Below are positions 31,764-43,220 of a stretch of DNA of 64,000 nucleotides, piece after piece. Each line of letters opens with the position of its first letter. The stretch's first letter is position 1. A program made the position numbers and the translations under genes. Location of the stretch: the NCBI GenBank assembly GCA_004026145.2, contig CP034976.1, forward strand, positions 6,705,178 through 6,769,177, in the 5' to 3' direction. The notes under the pieces are model-generated. The model was not told where the DNA came from. It searched no databases and saw nothing but the letters and a program-made list of their open reading frames with translations. Source of the stretch: Takifugu bimaculatus. Taxonomy: Eukaryota; Chordata; Actinopteri; Tetraodontiformes; Tetraodontidae.

Positions 31764-33914
31764 ATGAAGACATTGGCTCTCCTCCTGCCTGCAGCCTTGC
31801 TGATGCTGCTGATGTACAAGACAGGTAAGAAATTTTCCTTTTAATGATAATATTAGCAAATCTTGGGTTTGTCATTAAATGCAAGCTGTTTTTAAATGAA
31901 ACAATGTTTTAGTTTTTATAGGTTTGATTATGTCTCACTCATTTTCAGAAAACGTTTTCATCAGCTTAAGCTCATAACACATAACTCAGGTGAAAAAAAA
32001 TGATTTGATTAGTTAGTTTTTTGATAGTTTTGATTCTAAAATAGATCAAAATGACGAGCTGTTAAAAGATATAAAAAAAACAGCACATTCAATTGGATTT
32101 CTGGTTGAAATGCAGGTTTGATTGTGCAAGTTCCTGCCAAACTAGAAAGTTAAATGATCTATCTCCCCTAGATGCAAAAATGGAAATTATTACAAATACA
32201 CAAGATATTCGTGTGGGAACCGAGATCCTGCTTTTGTGCAAAGGTGAGGTGTTTAAATTTGAAATGATGGATGATAAAATTTGGGTTTGGGTGCTAATCA
32301 TGCCTTTCTGTCCTAGCTGGTGGGGAAGGAGAAATTACCTGGCAGAAAGATGGCGAAGACATTGATGAAGAAAATGTGAAAAAGATGGATGAGACTTCCT
32401 CTAAACTAACAATCACGCAGGCGACGATGAAGGATGCAGGCGTTTATAGCTGTCACTGTGAATTTGATAACGGACACGCCGATCAAATCATGACGCAGCT
32501 GTATATTTTTGGTATGTCAACACTGAACACAGAACTCCAGTTTGTTGCAATATCCCAGTGTCCTAAGCTTCTCCTCTTCTGTCAGACGGACCCTCGTTTG
32601 GCCAAACCAAGAACTACCATGAGTTCCTGGAGGGAACAGTGGGTATGGTGCCTTGCCTGGTAACCGGTCAGCCAGCAGTGGATGTTATCTGGTTAAGAGA
32701 CACAAAACCAATCTCTTCTAAAGGTAGGACCAGTTTGATTAGAATGTCTTCTACCCAATGAAGGGGTGTTTTTTAGTTTTGACTTGCTCAAATGTATGGC
32801 TTTACCATCTTTTCTGATAGCTGGAGGCCGCTTGCAGCAGATGCCTGATAACTCGCTTCTCATTGAAAAAGTGAGAATAGAGGATGCTGGGACCTACACC
32901 TGTCAGGGTCAGATCAGGGGAAGAGGCATCTACAGCAATCTGTCTGTCTCTGTGGTCGTCAATGGTCAGTGACTTTTTCAATGATCGTTTATACACTATG
33001 TGAAAATGATTACTATATTCTCCAGATAAATAAATTTGAAACTTGAATTTTGCAGTTTCTCCTAAGGTGCAGCTGAAAGAAGGGGAGAAAAAGGTTCTGG
33101 CAGGACCGGAAACCAATGTTTCACTGCTGTGCTCAGTGGAAGGTATACCAGAACCAAACATCACCTGGACCATGTAAGTTCTGACTCCTGTAGCAGCTGT
33201 AGCATCTTTTCAGGATCTCCACTTTTTTTATTTTTTAAAAAACACTCATTACTATTGTTGTACGAAGCCATACCATCAACAAAGCTTTTTCTGCCTGCAG
33301 CCCAACCACCAGTGACTCCTCACGCCACCAGTTTAACTCGAACCGCAGCCAGCTGATCATAAACTCTGTGACCAGGTCAGACTACGGGGAGTACGTCTGC
33401 ACCGCCACAAACAAGATAGGCGAGAGCAGTGGCGTTATAATGCTCCACGTGTTTGGTCAGTTCATGGGTTGACTGTCTGCCAGCTTGTGCCTGTGAATGA
33501 AGGTGATGTAATCCTGATGTTGTGTGTCATTTCAGAGGCCCCGGAGGTGTTTGTATCCACAGAGCAGCAGAGCGTGTCTGTGGGTGAGCGCGTGTCTGTG
33601 TCCTGTAACGTCTCTGGCCACCCCAACCCTGACCAGGGCGCATCGCCTCTGCAGAATTTTTACTTGCGCTACAGAAAGGTAACAGACACTTCATCCGCCT
33701 GGACTTTTATTCTTTTTTTCCAATCCTCATTCTCTCTCATTCCTGCTTTCAGGATGAAGATGATGCCAAGTGGAAAGAAATGCAGCTGTTGCCTACTTCT
33801 GACTCCATATCCCTCCAAGACCTGGCTTTTGGGTCAAGATATGAAGTGGAGGTCACAACGGTCAACGCCAACGGCTCCTCGGTCCTTGGCACATTCAACT
33901 TTACCATTTGTTAG
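31764..33914 (+). pseudogene. NCAM-family adhesion protein, copy 1, truncated by deletion and LTR
   Basis: Exons 31764-31824, 32172-32243, 32317-32511, 32586-32723, 32821-32964, 33056-33173, 33301-33455, 33536-33678 and 33753-33914 join in frame to 395 aa, against 702 in copy 2. They encode a signal peptide and three complete Ig domains. The start of Ig4 (CNVSGHPNP) is then fused in frame to the second fibronectin III domain (QGASPLQNFYLRYRK). The fusion comes from a 1,060-bp deletion with two bases of microhomology (GA). The last exon runs into the ERV-A LTR at 33,909, whose first six bases read Cys-stop (TGT TAG). The transmembrane and cytoplasmic parts are lost. The LTR, in sense orientation, also offers an AATAAA at 34,229. 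A secreted fragment could still be made, so pseudogene is my inference. Confidence 0.85.
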
Positions 33915-34377
33915 ATCCATTATATTAAAGTTATCTCTTATTTGCTTTCACCTTGTTATATTCCTTATTCTTGTTATATTGTCTCTCATTACTTAATGTT
34001 TCTTATTATTTGCTAATGCTTAATGTTCATGATGCTTGGTATGTCACCTCGAACTTCTCTGGTCAAGGGCGACAGAAATGCGGCGGCTGTTGGAGAAGTG
34101 GCATTGACTGGAGACAGAGCTGCAGGGCCGAACCCAGGAGATGTTCTCTTAATCTGTCTGATATAGAAGAATGAGATAAGCTAATCAAATCAGTGAAGGA
34201 CTTCTGTAACTAGGGACCTCCTCATTTCAATAAAAGAAGGATGGCGGGAGGTGTGCGTCAGAACGTGTTGGAGATCTGTAACTGAGCACATCTCTCCGTT
34301 CTCCTTGCAAGTAAATTCCAAACTGTTGTCTTTGCCTCATTTGTTTTTCTCGTGTTTCAGGTTGTTTGAACCTAACA
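33909..34377 (+). mobile_element. ERV-A 5' LTR inside NCAM-like copy 1 (469 bp)
   Basis: TGTTAGATCC...CCTAACA, with AATAAA at 34,229-34,234. The left flank is NCAM coding sequence (ACCATT), uninterrupted in copy 2 at 62,887. The primer-binding site follows, so this is a 5' LTR. No matching target duplication follows the nearest downstream ERV-A LTR, whose right flank is sulfotransferase-upstream DNA. Confidence 0.92.
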
Positions 34378-34380
34378 TTT

Positions 34381-34398
34381 TGGTCCTTCGAGCCGGAT
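34381..34398 (+). promoter_or_regulatory. ERV-A primer-binding site matching tRNA-Tyr
   Basis: Identical to the site at 14,334 (TGGTCCTTCGAGCCGGAT), three bases after the LTR. It complements the tRNA-Tyr 3' end as I recall it. Confidence 0.78.
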
Positions 34399-34564
34399 TC
34401 CAACACACCTGAAGGGTCCAGTGGGTGAGGCTGAACCTCAGGAAAGACCGTGGTCACGGCAGGCCGCCTCAAAGCGACCTATGATACCCTTTCCGGGACT
34501 GGGCTTCGGCTCACTGATTGGACCCTGACGGTTGACGGAATTCCAGGAGGAAAAGGCAACAGTG

Positions 34565-34570
34565 GTGAGC
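34565..34570 (+). promoter_or_regulatory. ERV-A leader splice-donor candidate
   Basis: GTGAGC after AACAGTG, about 170 bases beyond the primer site, where retroviruses place the major donor for env mRNA. In the copy at 14,519 a hAT transposon inserted at this same site and duplicated it. Confidence 0.5.
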
Positions 34571-34869
34571 ATGTCTTGAATTCAAAAGTGTGTGTGTGTG
34601 ATGATTGTCGGGGACTTAATGTAAAATTGCAATAAACACTAAGGCAGTGTTTTGGGAGAGAGGAACCCGAACGTCCTCTGTAAGACGCAATGAGAAACAA
34701 ACCCTGTGAATACTAGTCAATGGCAGGTAAATAAGAGTACTAAGGTCAATACTAAGGCAGGGCGAGGGAGTCCTGGCCACGTGAAAAAGAAATTAAGTCA
34801 CGACAAATCATCCAAAAGAGTGATTGTGAGTGTGAAAGGATTGTTAAATACCACTAGGTATTTTCAATC

Positions 34870-35537
34870 ATACCAAAGCAGAAGAAACTCGCGTATTTAG
34901 ACAAGTGGATAACTGATTATGGGTTCAAAGGACAGCTAAATTCACAACAAATAACAGCCCTACAAGATGAAATAAAAGAGCGAACTAAAAATAATCCAAA
35001 AAAAGATGAAAAAAAAAAGCGGTTATGAGGATACTGAGTTTTGGTTGCAGTTAGCGTTAAGGAGAGAGAAGGGACAAAGTAAGTTGAAAATGGAGGCAAA
35101 GGAGGGAAAGGACGAGGTTGAGAACAAACAGTTAATGTTTCACAGGAAAGAGGATGATGAGACAGGCGCAGTGAGCAGACCCGTGCACAGACAGACAGAG
35201 CAGGCAACAGATAAGTCGGCAGAGAAAGGGGAAGCGGATGTAGAACAGAGAGCAGCAGGGGTGGGAGGCTTGTATCCTGACCTTCGTGAATCGTGTGCAT
35301 TGCCACCAACATATACACCACAGACATTAGACCCTCCACCCACTGATACACTTAGAATTACACGCTCAACGCAGCCCTTTGGGTATGCGTGGTCAAAGAC
35401 ATTAGGACAAGCACTGACTCCAGCAGTCCCAAAATTGAATAATCTAAGTGAAACGAGCATTCCTCCAATGGAAGATATGTACCCCATGATTGAAGTAGCT
35501 AATCCAAATGCTGAAACAAACCAACCTGTAATGCTAG
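34870..35537 (+). pseudogene. ERV-A gag remnant
   Basis: Matrix-like sequence (LDKWITDYGFKGQLNSQQ) is followed by a frame change at an A-rich run. A 177-codon frame then runs from 35,006 to 35,542. It contains LPPTYTPQ, a PPxY-type late-domain motif used by retroviral Gag to recruit budding machinery, and a proline-rich linker. It ends where the ERV-B LTR begins. Capsid and nucleocapsid are absent. Confidence 0.72.
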
Positions 35538-35919
35538 TGTGAGAAGAATTATTGTTGTTATTACTATTATCGTTTCAATGCTATAGTAAGTATAGTAAGT
35601 AGATTTAGAATGTTTAATCAAAAGGAATGTATGAGTGTTTGAATCAAGTATTGAAGCTGTTATGTACCCAGCACTGGGAGGTACCATGTTCAAGGACACG
35701 AGGAAGTCGTAGAGATAGGAGGAGAAGGAATCATGAGGTCAGATTGACACAAATCTTGTGTGCACCAAATAAAAGAGGAGAGCGAGCAGCAGACGGACGG
35801 AGTTGAGAGAGGAAGCTTGAACTGCTCGTCAGCTCTCCCTTGCAAGGCCTCCTGTTGTTTGCGTGGTTGATCTGAGTCTAGTGAATGAACAGCACGGGTG
35901 ACCAAACATCACCCTCACA
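35538..35919 (+). mobile_element. ERV-B 5' LTR (382 bp)
   Basis: TGTGAGAAGA...CCTCACA, with AATAAA at 35,768-35,773. It is the same length as the copy at 43,554 and differs by about four bases by eye, so the pair is about 1% diverged. The flanks (GCTAG before, AGAGA after the 3' LTR) do not form a target duplication. Confidence 0.95.
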
Positions 35920-35924
35920 AAAAT

Positions 35925-35942
35925 TGGTCCTTCAAGCCGGAT
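35925..35942 (+). promoter_or_regulatory. ERV-B primer-binding site, tRNA-Tyr-like
   Basis: TGGTCCTTCAAGCCGGAT differs from the ERV-A site by one base and is placed five bases after the LTR. Confidence 0.72.
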
Positions 35943-36402
35943 CCCAAGACCTGGAGAGGAGCGCCGTGGGACGACCGAACGCCGAAGTCTGTGCACAGCC
36001 GGAGTCAAAAAGACGTCCGAAGTGAAAGACCTTTCATCACGAGTTGACGGAAGGCCGGTCTTCGTCCCTCCCAGGGCGACCATCTCCAGTGACGGGAAGA
36101 AGGCACCAAAACAACTCAGAGAGAAACCATAGCGACAACGGAGTGAGTATAAGACACAAAAGCGCTACACAGAAAATACCGCAGGTATTGCCTACCTGGT
36201 CATCAGGAGAGAAGCAGAGGCAAGATACACCCGCCTCCTCAGAGGTAGAAGCCTAGTGTATACTCTCCTGATTAAAAAAGAGGGGTTATAAGGCCACGGC
36301 AGAGGGACTGAACTAGATATCCTGTATGGATTGAGGGTTGTTCAGTCGGGAGATCAGGCGTCTCCACTCAAGTACATAAAAACTGATAAATAAAGTGCAA
36401 AC

Positions 36403-36720
36403 ATGGGCAACCAACATTCCACAAAAGGTGCTGAATTCGAAATCCCAGCATCATGTAAACACATGGAAGACAAATATCCAGGTTCATGCTCATATGTTCA
36501 GCTGTGGATGACTAAGTTCGATTGGGATGGTAACTTAGACAGGCCAGGCAATATTACAAAATTAGAAGAAGTTACCTATACTAACGGTACTGAAACACAG
36601 CAAGTCCTCATGTGCGTTAATGGCAAAAAATGGGGCACTGTTAGAGGAGATTGGGTCCCAGTGGATCCAGCCACTCAACAACCATGGCAGCCTGACAGCC
36701 AAGAACTAAATGGTTCATAA
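36403..36720 (+). pseudogene. ERV-B gag matrix region
   Basis: 105 codons starting MGNQHSTK, a myristoylation-type N-terminus that would target Gag to the plasma membrane. The frame is lost at a junction with ERV-A env leader sequence around ATGGTTCATAAATAG (about 36,710-36,725). The rest of gag resumes at about 38,480. Confidence 0.75.
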
Positions 36721-38177
36721 ATAGTGTACCGATTTCATAAACATCACAAGGACAGCAGCGGGTAAAATAAACAAAAGATAATTTTTAGGAAAAAAAAAAA
36801 AAAAGAGAGGGAAATACAGAGGATTGGCTGATACTGTAGCATATTAGCCTCGGTGCTAACTGTAATCATAGTATTCCTGACAATCACAATAGTTATACAA
36901 AGTCTCCAACTTAGTTGAAATCAAATAAGTTCAAATGATTCCCAAGGGGCTACAGAGTGCAATTAGATGTTTGGGAGTGTGCTTTTTCTTCATATGCGTG
37001 TTTTTATTTGTATGATACCTCTGGAAACCCCCAGGTCTAAGATTGAATGTTACCAAAATATGGCATGACAAGCGAAGTGCAAATAACAACCTAAAGGACC
37101 AATGTGGCAACAGCAGGTCAGCTCTTATGCTGTATTTGACCTGTAAGCTTTTCATTCACCTGAAGCTCACCACCTCCATTATTTCAGCTTCACTTCTTTA
37201 ACACCTCTTTAATCGCTTGTTCGTTCTGAAAGTAGTTTTGATACAATTTTCAATGCAAAACGAAAAAGTGTTCTTACTGTAAAATGATGTATGTTTTTTG
37301 TCTGTTGGAAAGTTCATTTGTTGCACCCTGCGGCTCATGCATGCATTATAAGGTTCTGAAGTTGTGTCTCTGTTATTTATTTTATTTCTGGTGGTGTGGG
37401 AATGAGAGACTGTTTGATACAGGACTATGTGCTTAAAAACACTTCTTATGCTAATTTCTGTGTTCCCTACGTCAGCTGGTCAATTAGTCACTCACACGCA
37501 TAGATTTATGCCTGAACAGATGTCGTAATAAAAGATCTGCATGGCAATCTGAAAATGTTCCTACGTATAATGTTCCTACATGTATTGATGCTATCGGTGT
37601 TCCACGCAGTGTTCCAGATGGCTATAAATTAGTGGATCAAGTAGCTGCTGGTTTTGAATCTTCTATCTGTTGGTGGTGTACAATAAATAAGAATGTAGAC
37701 AGGATCAACCACATCCATTACAATGTTCAACGTTTAGGAAATTGGACTCAGAGCGGTTTTGAGGCTGTTCATAGCCAACTGTCGGCCACTTCCCTTATGG
37801 CATTCCAGAACAGGATCGCAGTGGATATGTTGTTAGCTGAGAGAGGTGGTGTGTGTGCTGTGTTCGGAGATCAATGTTGCACCTTCATTCCTAACAACAC
37901 TGCGTCGGATGGGAGTCTCACACTGGCCATAGAAGGCCTTCGCACCCTGAACAGCAAGATGAAGGCGCACTCAGGAGCAAAGACCGCTGATGTGGGACGA
38001 ATGGATGAATGTGTTTGGGAAGTATAAGACATTGGTTACATCTATTCTAATTTCTGTAGCTGTTTTTGCTGCAATCCTGACCTTGTGTGGATGTTGTTGT
38101 GTTCCCTGCCTGCGTTCTCTTATTAACCGCCTTATCACCACAGCTATCGCTCCCATGGAAAAACCGTATGGCTGAAT
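36721..38177 (+). pseudogene. ERV-A-type env within ERV-B
   Basis: The leader segment matches 18,160-18,345. A degenerate surface subunit follows, with several stops. A better kept transmembrane subunit runs from about 37,517. A furin-type RNKR precedes it. A CX6CC motif (CAVFGDQCC) follows the position of the heptad and immunosuppressive-like region, the arrangement of gamma-type env proteins. A membrane helix (SILISVAVFAAILTLCGCC) lies near the end. A frameshift around 38,015 separates ectodomain and membrane anchor. The protein would mediate receptor binding and fusion if intact, but it is not. Positions are given only to document the breaks. Confidence 0.8.
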
Positions 38178-38340
38178 CCCTTAATTTACAGACGAGCTGG
38201 ATTTGACTACAGACTCTGAAGACTACGAGTGAATTGAGCTAATTTTCCCCTGAGTGTAAATGTATTTGTGTTCATAAACATGACTTTGAAAATCTACTGA
38301 AAGAGATTGTTAAATGAGAATTTGAAGCAAATATGTGATA

Positions 38341-38353
38341 AACAGGAGGGAAA
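38341..38353 (+). promoter_or_regulatory. Polypurine tract before partial ERV-A LTR
   Basis: AACAGGAGGGAAA immediately before TGTTAG. The same tract precedes the ERV-B 3' LTR at 43,541. Confidence 0.75.
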
Positions 38354-38476
38354 TGTTAGATCCATTATGTTAAAGTTATCTCTTATTTGCTTTTGCCTTG
38401 TTATATTCTTATATTGTTTGACATTACTTAATGTTTCCTGTTATTTGCTAATGCTTAATGTTCATGATGCTTGATA
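38354..38476 (+). mobile_element. Partial ERV-A 3' LTR (U3 only)
   Basis: The first 120 or so bases match the ERV-A LTR. At about 38,477 it joins ERV-B gag sequence. With the preceding env and polypurine tract it forms an ERV-A 3' block embedded in ERV-B. Confidence 0.85.
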
Positions 38477-38777
38477 CTCGACTCGACAGACTGTACGAGC
38501 GCATGCAAACTATTTTTACCAGACAAGCCTGACTACAGCGCCATTACGGCCACGAGACAAAAGACTGACGAAAGTTTTGAAGGACTATAGCATGAGAATG
38601 AAAGATGTGTTCCGAAAAATAGTGGAATTCCGTATGCGGGAGAACCAGAAGGTCCCTACCAACAGCAGTTAAAGCAAGCTATACATGGGGGATCAAAATC
38701 AGAGATAAAAACCTGGGTAGAGAGACAATTAGTTGATTTCGGAACTTGTAACCTAGGCCTGCTATGAACAACATGCT

Positions 38778-39035
38778 ATGCATGCTGAAAGACAATGCCA
38801 AAAGAGTAAGAACCAATTAACAGGCATGTTTTTCAATACCAATCCTTTCCCAAGCCGAGGCCGAGGGCGTGGGCGAGGCCGAGGCGGAAGGGGAGGAGGA
38901 GGCAATTCCCGTGAAAAAGATCAGTGTCATTATTGTAAAAATTATGGACACTGGGAACGTGATTGCAAAAAGAAACAACGTGACCAGAGATACAATAGAG
39001 GACAGCAGCAAGGTTCTAATCCACCCCAGCAATGA
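38778..39035 (+). pseudogene. ERV-B gag nucleocapsid region
   Basis: Arginine-glycine-rich stretch followed by one CCHC zinc knuckle (CHYCKNYGHWERDC), the RNA-packaging domain of Gag. The upstream capsid part (38,480-38,777) contains several stops. The frame ends in TGA followed by CTAG and continues in the same frame into the protease, which suggests a readthrough gag-pol arrangement. Confidence 0.8.
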
Positions 39036-39527
39036 CTAGAACCGGAAAAAGATGTCACAACAATTAAAACAAATCAGGGCACAAAATTTGACCAATTTGA
39101 AAAAGAAGACTTAGAAGATGTTTTAGACTTAGAAACCATCTTCCTGTTTGCTGAAGGCAAACCAGAAATACAACTGACCGTGTTAGGCAATTCTTTAACA
39201 TTTTTAGTAGACACGGGTGCAGGTAAATCAGTAATTAGAGATCCAATAGCCCTGACACCAACTTCTACACAGATTTTTGTGAGATCAGCAAATGGTCTCG
39301 TAACTAAAGAAAGAATGTCAGCCCCTGTAGATGTCTGTGACCCTGTAAGTGGAATCACACTTAAAGCCCCTTTCGTGATCTCCACCACATGTCCCGTAAA
39401 TCTGTTAGGAAGAGATCTTATCTCTCAGCTTCAGTTGATGATTCGTACCACAGCCGAAGGGATGTGGTCTGTAGATAGAATGGTTAATCTGTGGGTAAGA
39501 GAAGGAGGGATGTGCAGTAAATTTTGA
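39036..39527 (+). pseudogene. ERV-B protease
   Basis: In frame with nucleocapsid through the TGA. The retropepsin active site is FLVDTGAGKS and the second hallmark is LLGRDLI. A TGA at 39,525 ends it. The same frame is open again to 39,926, but a frameshift before about 39,850 separates it from reverse transcriptase. Confidence 0.82.
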
Positions 39528-39850
39528 TCACTGGACATTCCTGAAAAGCAGCCCCCTCCATTTTCTGACCCAATCACTATGATATATGGTAAAGCTCTGT
39601 CATACTTACAGCCTGAAGCCCAGCTCCACAATCAAACTGACCTGCATGTAACCATGCACGTGGAGCGCATTGGTGAGATCTGTAAATCAGACCCACACGG
39701 CACATCAAGCTATGCAGAGAAGTTTGCTAAACTCAAAGATCCACAAATGATTGTAATTATGCACCTATATGTGTGTGGTCAAACGGCTGTCTGCACGGCA
39801 GGAAGCCTTTCCGCTGAAGCAGCAGCGCCGAAGCAGCAGCGCTATTCAAA

Positions 39851-42256
39851 GTGTCAGGTTCTGTACCACATGTTTCTATTGCTAAACCGCTTAAGAAAAG
39901 ATGGCAAGACTTGGGATGTGACGTAAAACACTGGAGCAGCCTGCCCTATAGGCCTAAGGGTGAGGTTGATTTTAATGATCAGTTCCAGGTGTGGTGCATT
40001 CCCCTTAAAACATGGTTGCTGACTCATCCAGCAACGCACCTCACAGACCAGAGTTCATGAGAAGAAAACATCTTCCTCACGCAGGAGGAAGAGGAGAAGC
40101 TGAAAGAGCTTCCCCCTGAATTATGGTCGGAAGGACCTGCAGATGTAGGTCTTATAAAAGGAGCAGAACCTGTAAAAATAATCCCTAAATCAGATTATAG
40201 ACCATTTCAGAGACAATATCCCCTTAAGACTGATGCACAGGAGGGTATTGTTCCGATATTTAACTCACTGCTTAAAGCAGGAGTCATCAGAGAGTGTCCT
40301 GAATCCCCTGTAAATACACCCCTATTTCCAGTAAGGAAGTCACCACCATCTACCGGCTGGCGGATGGTGCAGGACCTGCAAGCTGTAAACGCTGCAGTGG
40401 TCCCTAGGTCTCCCTTAGTCGCAGATCCATACACTCTGCTGAATGACTTAAACCCTGAGCATCAGTGGTACACGGTGATAGATGTATCCAATGCATTTTT
40501 CTCTGTACTAGTACATCCAGACAGCCAGTTTTGGTTTGCGTTTACGTTTCAAGGACGGAGGTACACCTGGACAAGGTTACCTCAGGGCTACTGTGAGAGT
40601 CCCACAATCTTCTCTCAGGTAATGATGTCATTGTTAGCTAAGTTTAAACCTCCGTGTGGAAGTCAAATCCTCGTCTACGTGGATGACATCCTCATGGCGT
40701 CAAAAACAGAGGCAGATTGTTGGTCAGACACGCTAGCATTGCTACACTGGCTAGCCTCACAAGGCCATAAATTAAGCAAAAGCAAACTGCAACTGGTGAA
40801 GCAGGAAGTGATTTATCTGGGCCATGTTTTGACACATAATGGTAAAGTTATTCTCGAGTCGAGGAAAACAGCAGTGCTTGAAGCCCCAAAACCAAAAACA
40901 AAGAAGCAGATGATGTCATTCTTAGGACTTGTGAATTTTTGCAGATCATGGATCTTAGATTATGCGAAAATAACTGCCCCTTTACAAGCATTGATGTATG
41001 ATAATCCCTTAGCAATGACTGATGTGTTAACATGGACCCCTGAAGCTGAAGAAGCATTTACACACACAAAACAGGCCCTTGTAAGTGCTGGAGTGTTAAA
41101 GCTGCCAGACTATCAGAAGCCTTTTGAGCAGGTCGTAGATTGCAAGGGTGACTTTATGACTTCAGTTTTGTTGCAGAAGCACGGAGATAAGAGGCAGCCA
41201 GTGGCCTACTACTCCCACAAGCTAGATCCCGTAGTTTGTGCACTCCCACCATGCGTTAAAGCAGTTGTGGCAGCGTCTGAGGCAGTAAAAGCCTCCGCAG
41301 GAGTGGTGCTATATCATGAGCTAACTTTGCTAGTTCCACATGCAGTGTCAATACTGCTGCTACAAAGTAAGATAGCATTCCTGTCGCCAGCACGTCATCT
41401 TTCCTGCATGGCAGTGTTGCTGTCTCAGCCGAATCTGGCGATTCGTCGCTGCACGACCTTAAACCCAGCTACGCTGCTACCCACCACAGAAGAGGGACAC
41501 CAGCACAACTGCCTGGATGAGGTCTCCATTACGGTCCTGCCGCGACCAGATCTCAGTGATGTCGCGTTGACTACAGGACAGACACTCTTTGTGGATGGAT
41601 CATCGAGAAAGGATGACTGTGGACACACTAGAACTGCCTATGCAGTAGTTACAGCAACCGAGGTGGTGGAGGCGAAACCACTTCCCTCTTCCTATTCTGC
41701 TCAAGCTGCAGAACTCGTCGCACTCACACGTGCCTGTGAACTAAGCAAAGGACAAGATGTTACCATTTATACAGATAGTCAATATGCTTTTTCCACGCTG
41801 TTTGTGTTTGCTCAACAATGGAATTTGAGAGGGATGAAAACGTCGACCGGCAAACCGGTCATGCATGCAGAACTGTTAAGAAAGTTATTGGCAGCAGTAC
41901 AGCAGCCACGCAAAATAGCTGTATGTAAATGCACTGCACACACTAACAACACAGACGCAGTCTCACAAGGCAATGCCTTTGCTGACAGAGCCGCAAAGGC
42001 TGCAGCAAATAACAACACACTTCTTGATAATGAGGAATCATTTACCTTAGAACCTGCAGATAATGATATTCTAAAAGAAATGCAACAAAGTGCTCCAGAA
42101 AAAGAAAAGGCCATGTGGAAGAAGCGAGGAGCCAAACTGGATGACAAAGGACTGTTAACCATAGGAAACAAGCCAATCCTTTCCCGGAATATGCATAAAT
42201 GGGCAGCATTAGTGAGCCATGGGCCATGCCATGTCTCAACAGGAGGGATGGTATAG
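39851..42256 (+). pseudogene. ERV-B reverse transcriptase and RNase H
   Basis: One frame with a TGA at 40,058, then open for about 730 codons. Reverse transcriptase motifs are GWRMVQDLQAVN, VIDVSNAFFS, LPQGYCESPTIF and the catalytic VYVDDILM. After a connection domain, RNase H shows FVDGSSRKD, AAELVAL, YTDSQYAF and the final AFADRAAK aspartate, consistent with a gamma/epsilon-like polymerase. A TAG at 42,254 cuts the frame just inside the integrase finger. Confidence 0.88.
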
Positions 42257-43220
42257 ATGGTTAATGAACATTATTATACTATAGGATTTCATACCTACAC
42301 AAAAAATTTTTGTTCACAATGTGCTATTTGTGTAAAACACAGCCCACAGGGAGCCCTTAAGGCCCCTGCAGGTACTACACCATTACCAAATCACCCATTT
42401 CACACAGTTTTTCTAGATTTTATTCAGCTAACACCATGTGAAGGTAAACAATATTGTCTAGTAGTGTTAGATGGATTTACTAGGTGGGTGGAAATTTTCC
42501 CCACAGCAAAAGCAGATGCACTGACAGTAGCAAAAGTTTTATGTAGAGAAATCATTCCCAGGTTTGGCATCCCGAAGGTCATCTGGAGCGACAATGGAAG
42601 CCATTTTGTAAATGAGATAGTGAAAACTGTAGGAGTAACTTTGGACATTGATTTGAAGAATCACCGTGCATACCACCCTCAGAGTGCAGGATTAGTTGAA
42701 AGAGTCAACGGTACTATTAAGAACAGACTGAAGAAGTGTATGGACGAGACAGGAAAGAACTGGATGTTTTGTCTCGACCTGGTGAAATTATGGATGCACA
42801 TAACACCACACAAGAAAACAGGCATCACACCCTTTAGAAGCATTATATGGGCGGCCTTATTGCCTACCATACTTTGCAACGACAAATGAGCTAAAACATG
42901 TTGAGGAAACAATAGCAGATTATCTGAAAAAAGTGTTACTCAACCGGTGTGTGAATGCTGTAAATGTTCTGCCTAGTCCTGTGTCTTCCACAGATTCCAC
43001 CCCCCAGGAACCCATTCAACCGGGCGACTACGTGTGGGTGAAGAAGTTTGTGCGGAAGAGGTGGAACACGCCTAGATGGGAAGGTCCTTATCAAGTACAG
43101 CTGACCTTAAAGACTGCAGTTCGAGTGAATGGGAAACTGTCGTGGATACACCTTTCCCATTGTAAGAAACAGAAAATTCTTCCAGGTGAAGGCGAGGGAG
43201 CAGTGGCGGACTCTCCGTAA
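42257..43220 (+). pseudogene. ERV-B integrase
   Basis: The HHCC finger spans the TAG (SHGPCHVSTGG before it, CSQCAICVKH after). The catalytic core has its DDE residues in FLDFIQL, WSDNGSHF and AGLVERVNG. A frameshift near 42,880 precedes the C-terminal domain (42,933-43,220: GDYVWVKKFV, WEGPYQVQL, WIHLSHCKK). Stop and frameshift make it inactive. Confidence 0.87.

Larger units (their letters stand above)
19867..33908 (+). repeat. Tandem segmental duplication, copy 1 (SULT2-like plus NCAM-like)
   Basis: Matches 45,106-62,887 at very high identity, including introns. Relative to copy 2 it lacks 50,935-53,513 (replaced by a truncated Gypsy element), 53,778-57,517 and 61,552-62,611. It also lacks a short part of sulfotransferase intron 1. 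It ends abruptly at an ERV-A LTR. Confidence 0.92.
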
